64,000 nt of DNA from Cloeon dipterum (taxonomy: Eukaryota; Arthropoda; Insecta; Ephemeroptera; Baetidae). Of this stretch, positions 60,696-64,000 are shown in pieces. Each line of letters starts with the position of its first letter. The first letter of the stretch is position 1. The notes below the pieces were generated by a model. That model saw only the letters and a list, made by a program, of their open reading frames with translations. It was not told where the DNA came from and ran no database searches. The position numbers and the translations under genes are program-made. Location of the stretch: the NCBI RefSeq assembly GCF_949628265.1, contig NC_088790.1, positions 24,308,545 to 24,372,544 of the forward strand, read 5' to 3'.

Positions 60696-61111
60696 TTAAA
60701 GACCATCTTTGACTAAGTCTCTGAGCACTTCAATTGATTCTTGAGGGTCGAATTAGGTAAAGTGGATATTTTTCCGACCAAAAAGTCCAGCGCGAAGTGC
60801 GCGTAGCACAAGTAGAACATTTTTCCCGCCAAAACAATATGAGCCTATTTGCGAGAACTGCGCATGCGTCAGAGCTGGTGTGGCCCGAGAAGAGGCAACA
60901 CGTCAGCCGGCGGTTGGCGTGTGCCAGCTCTAGACGCATGCGCAGTTCCATGCGCATATAGATTCATATTGTTTTGGCGGGAAAAACAAGTTCTACTTGT
61001 GCTACGCACGTCGCGCTGGACTTTTTGGTCGGAAAAAATATCCACTGTACCTAATTTGACCCTCAAGAATCGATTGGTGTGCTCAGGAACTTAGTCAAAG
61101 ATGGTCTTTAA
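60696..61111. mobile_element. TTAA-bounded palindromic MITE (copy 2)
   Basis: The ends are TTAAAGACCATCTTTGACTA and its mirror (AAAGATGGTCTTTAA), with TTAA on both sides. The arms match the copy at 371-727, including CCGACCAAAAAGTCCAGCGC and CGCATGCGTC. The centre (60890-60930) differs and is GC-rich. Confidence 0.8.
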
Positions 61112-64000
61112 CAAAAATTTGGAAGGAAAAAAATTGTATTTATTTCGTAGCTAAAACCAGCCCGTTGGCTCGCGTTTTAAAGGCATCCACAGGAGTGTCA
61201 AAGAAATTGGAAGTGATTAGAGCAATTCGGGGCTGTACAATATGTCAGAGATGGCATTTTAGCGAGTCGAAATGCTCAAATAGCCCATCGGACTGGTAGG
61301 AGGTGCCACTTGCTGGTTTTCGCTCCTTTCCAGCGGCTTTAGGGACAAATGTCTGGCGATTCAATGAAAGACCTCGGTGCGGGGAGGCGAAAAGATAGCT
61401 ACATTAAATACACATTGAGCCCAAGCTCTTCTGTGGCCACTCGGGCCCCAATAATATCCTCTCGGCGGTGTTATTGGAACTCATAGCCCACGTGAAGTGC
61501 TGAGCAGAACTTGAAAAAATAATTCAAGAGGCAAGAAAACCCGAACTTAGTTAAATATCATACAGTATTCAAGCACTGTAAATTTTCGAGAAAATGGCCA
61601 AAATTTGTATTTTTAGCGTCTGATTGTTACCGCTTAAAATGAATCCAACAATGCAATTGTGCTCTGTACCAACTTTCAAAGACGCGGAGGATTCATTTTT
61701 GTTCCAGGATTTTAAAAAGAATTGAGTGCGCCTTGGAGAACAAAAGAATTGATCCCTGAAAATTACCCTCTCGCACAAAAATGCGGCTGGCCTGAGGCAA
61801 CAAAATGCAGCCGCACAATCAGGAAGCCAGTCAAACAAAACACGACATCGCGGAAAAGTCAAGGCAGCAGGAAAAATACATTTTGCTTCGGCCAGGCATG
61901 ATGTTTCGCCAAGTTTGGCATGTACACCGCGGTTTCGCAAAAATCAATGAGCATAAAATCAATTGCGGGGCGCATTTGGCGACATGCGCTGAAATTCCAG
62001 CCGAGCGTTACCATTCTTTTCCTTTTTTTGTCGTTCCATATCTGCTCGAATCAGCAGTAGCAGCAGCAGCCGACTGAAAAAAGGCACTCGCTGGTGCGGC
62101 ATGCGGGCAGCGAGACTGGAAAATCGGCCTTTCCAGTCTATTTGCAAATTTATCTGATGCTCGAGACTGCGCCGCGGCGCGCGCCAAGGGACATGAAATT
62201 TTTATGAGCGACCACTCAATCCGCAGGCCTCGAATAAATTTGCTTGACTCACTCCACTCGAGCTGCCTCGAAATAACCGCCGAAAAGCATCATTTTTTAT
62301 TTGCGCTGCTCTGCAAACGTTTTCCGCGCGCAAATCCGATTTGTGGTCTGCAGTCAGCAGCAGTATTCCTGAGCACTCGCCGCGTTTCAAGTCGGCCGCG
62401 TGGAAAAATCGGCGCAAAATATAAAAAAAATACACAGACACACGTGTTTCGAAAGTTTCCCTCCCCTAAATGTGACCACATGGGGTAGAATTACTCGACT
62501 GACGAATGCATTTTTTACTGCTTGGAAACAACAAAGACGTCTTTGCAAATGGGCCGAAATTGTTATTTCCTGTTCCTGGAATGAAATGGGTCGGCTCCGA
62601 TTTATAAAGGGACCGCATCTGAAACTTTATTTATGAGCCTCTCTCATGTCAAAACAGCATTAACTTGCGTAACCAGCACTTTTGTCAACGCAATTCTTGG
62701 TTAAATGTTTTCGGGCGGGTTGTAAACAAAATTTTGATGGTTCACCGAGAGACTCGGTTCTTTTGACTAAGTTCTTTGACAATAATTCCAAGGTTCTATG
62801 AAGAGCACGAAAATTTTCGATATTAATTGACGGAATTTGTTGCCAATTTGTTACCAGCTTTTAAAGTAGGTCCGGGATAAATTGAAAAAAATGGGTGAAT
62901 AACAAACATGATTTGGCAATAAAATGCGGAAAGAAAATTTCAATTTTAGAATTATTTGAAACCGTTCTAAATAAATTTAAAGCTGCAATTAAGCCGTTTA
63001 ATTTAGAAAAATATTCGGCAGTTTTAGTGTCAGATGGCTTCTAATTTTGTTGTTCTTTTAGCATAATTCCCACTTTTGATTTTTTTTTAAATCTTCGTGT
63101 TCTGTTTTATGGATCCTTTTAAACGTTTCGTGAATAATCTATATTACAAAGAGGTATAACTAATAACTAGTCACTGATTAAACTGGACGTATCAAGAACT
63201 AATTTACCAAACCTACGGGATAATTTCAAATTAAAATCAGTTAAACAATACATTATTTTCTGCAAATACAATTGATAATTTTGATAGTTGAAGGAGGCCA
63301 AAATATTTTTTCAAGTAAAATATAATTTAAATATTATCACTTCATGTCATTCGTAATAAAATTAATTTATTATAATATTATGTGTTTAATAATATTAAAC
63401 TCGTACCATTAAATCGAATAATTGAATTAACTATCATGATTTTTTAACCAATTAAAATTGGAAAAAAATGGAGGCTGAATTATTCCTCTGACGTTTTCCA
63501 ATTTTCTAACATGAGCAAAAATTTGCATTTTGGCACAGATTGTTAGCGATTTAGACGGTTTTACAATGATTTTAACGTGCTAATTATATGGTCCCGTGTT
63601 GTTCGGAATGTCAAAAAAAATATTCGGTCTGATAGTATAAATTTCGCAGGCCTAATTTAATAAAGAAAATGTATCTCAAGGCTTCCTTTTACGCCAAATA
63701 AAAGGGTTGTTTTTAGAAGTAACCCCTGTATTGGTCTAATTTTTAATTCACACGGTAACCAAGGCTATTTTCCTTCCCTCCGAATGTTTTCACATTCTTA
63801 CGTCCGTGAGGGGTGCCTTGCGAGAGCCAGTAACGTTCAACAGCTCGCCTTAATTTTCCAGGAGATTTGATCTAAAGAAGCTGAAGTTGGCGCAGTCCAT
63901 TTTTCTGCTACAGATTTTTTTCTTCTTCTCTCTTTTTTATTTTTATTTTTTTGCTGGCGTGCCTGCTCTTTTCCCCCTTCTGGAGGAGCCGGCCGACGAC
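61112..64000. other. Probable intron: non-coding DNA with a GC-richer island (61780-62640)
   Basis: No splice-bounded coding exon, RNA gene or repeat was recognised up to the right edge. Confidence 0.3.

Overview
The window looks like nuclear DNA of an insect or close arthropod relative. The genes have many short introns (often 50-100 bases), intergenic DNA is very AT-rich, and six recognisable or well-formed genes are packed into the first 24 kb. No prokaryotic, organellar or CRISPR features were seen. All gene models below were spliced by hand; exon phases were checked and every model keeps one open frame.

Left part (1-24 kb). Three genes run on the minus strand. The first is the 5' half of an SLC22-type organic cation transporter that leaves the window at base 1. 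The second is PAN3, the adaptor subunit of the PAN2-PAN3 deadenylase, with 12 coding exons. The third is a small locus with two short single-pass membrane protein frames, either dicistronic or alternatively spliced. Three complete genes then follow on the plus strand: GOT1 (vesicle transport), a BORCS6/lyspersin homologue (lysosome-positioning BORC complex) and a secreted C-type lectin. At 23.6 kb a plus-strand first coding exon of an unidentified gene begins.

Right part (24-64 kb). No further coding exons were recognised apart from a possible second first exon at 56.7 kb, which ends in the same phase as the one at 23.6 kb. The simplest reading is a large gene with alternative promoters, very long introns and its remaining exons beyond the window. 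This stretch has repeated GC-richer islands (candidate regulatory DNA) and many mobile elements: hAT-like MITEs (one with a clear 8-base target duplication), three long-armed foldback copies, a TTAA-bounded palindromic MITE, a foldback-like element with arrays of AATCT/AGATT motifs, a dispersed repeat with at least five copies, and a gutted Ty3/Gypsy element with apparently identical LTRs.

The observations most worth following up are the two-frame membrane protein locus, two likely GC-AG introns, the dated nested insertion at 33.3 kb, the 41-base inverted duplication at the LTR junction, and the 33-kb interval between two phase-compatible first exons.
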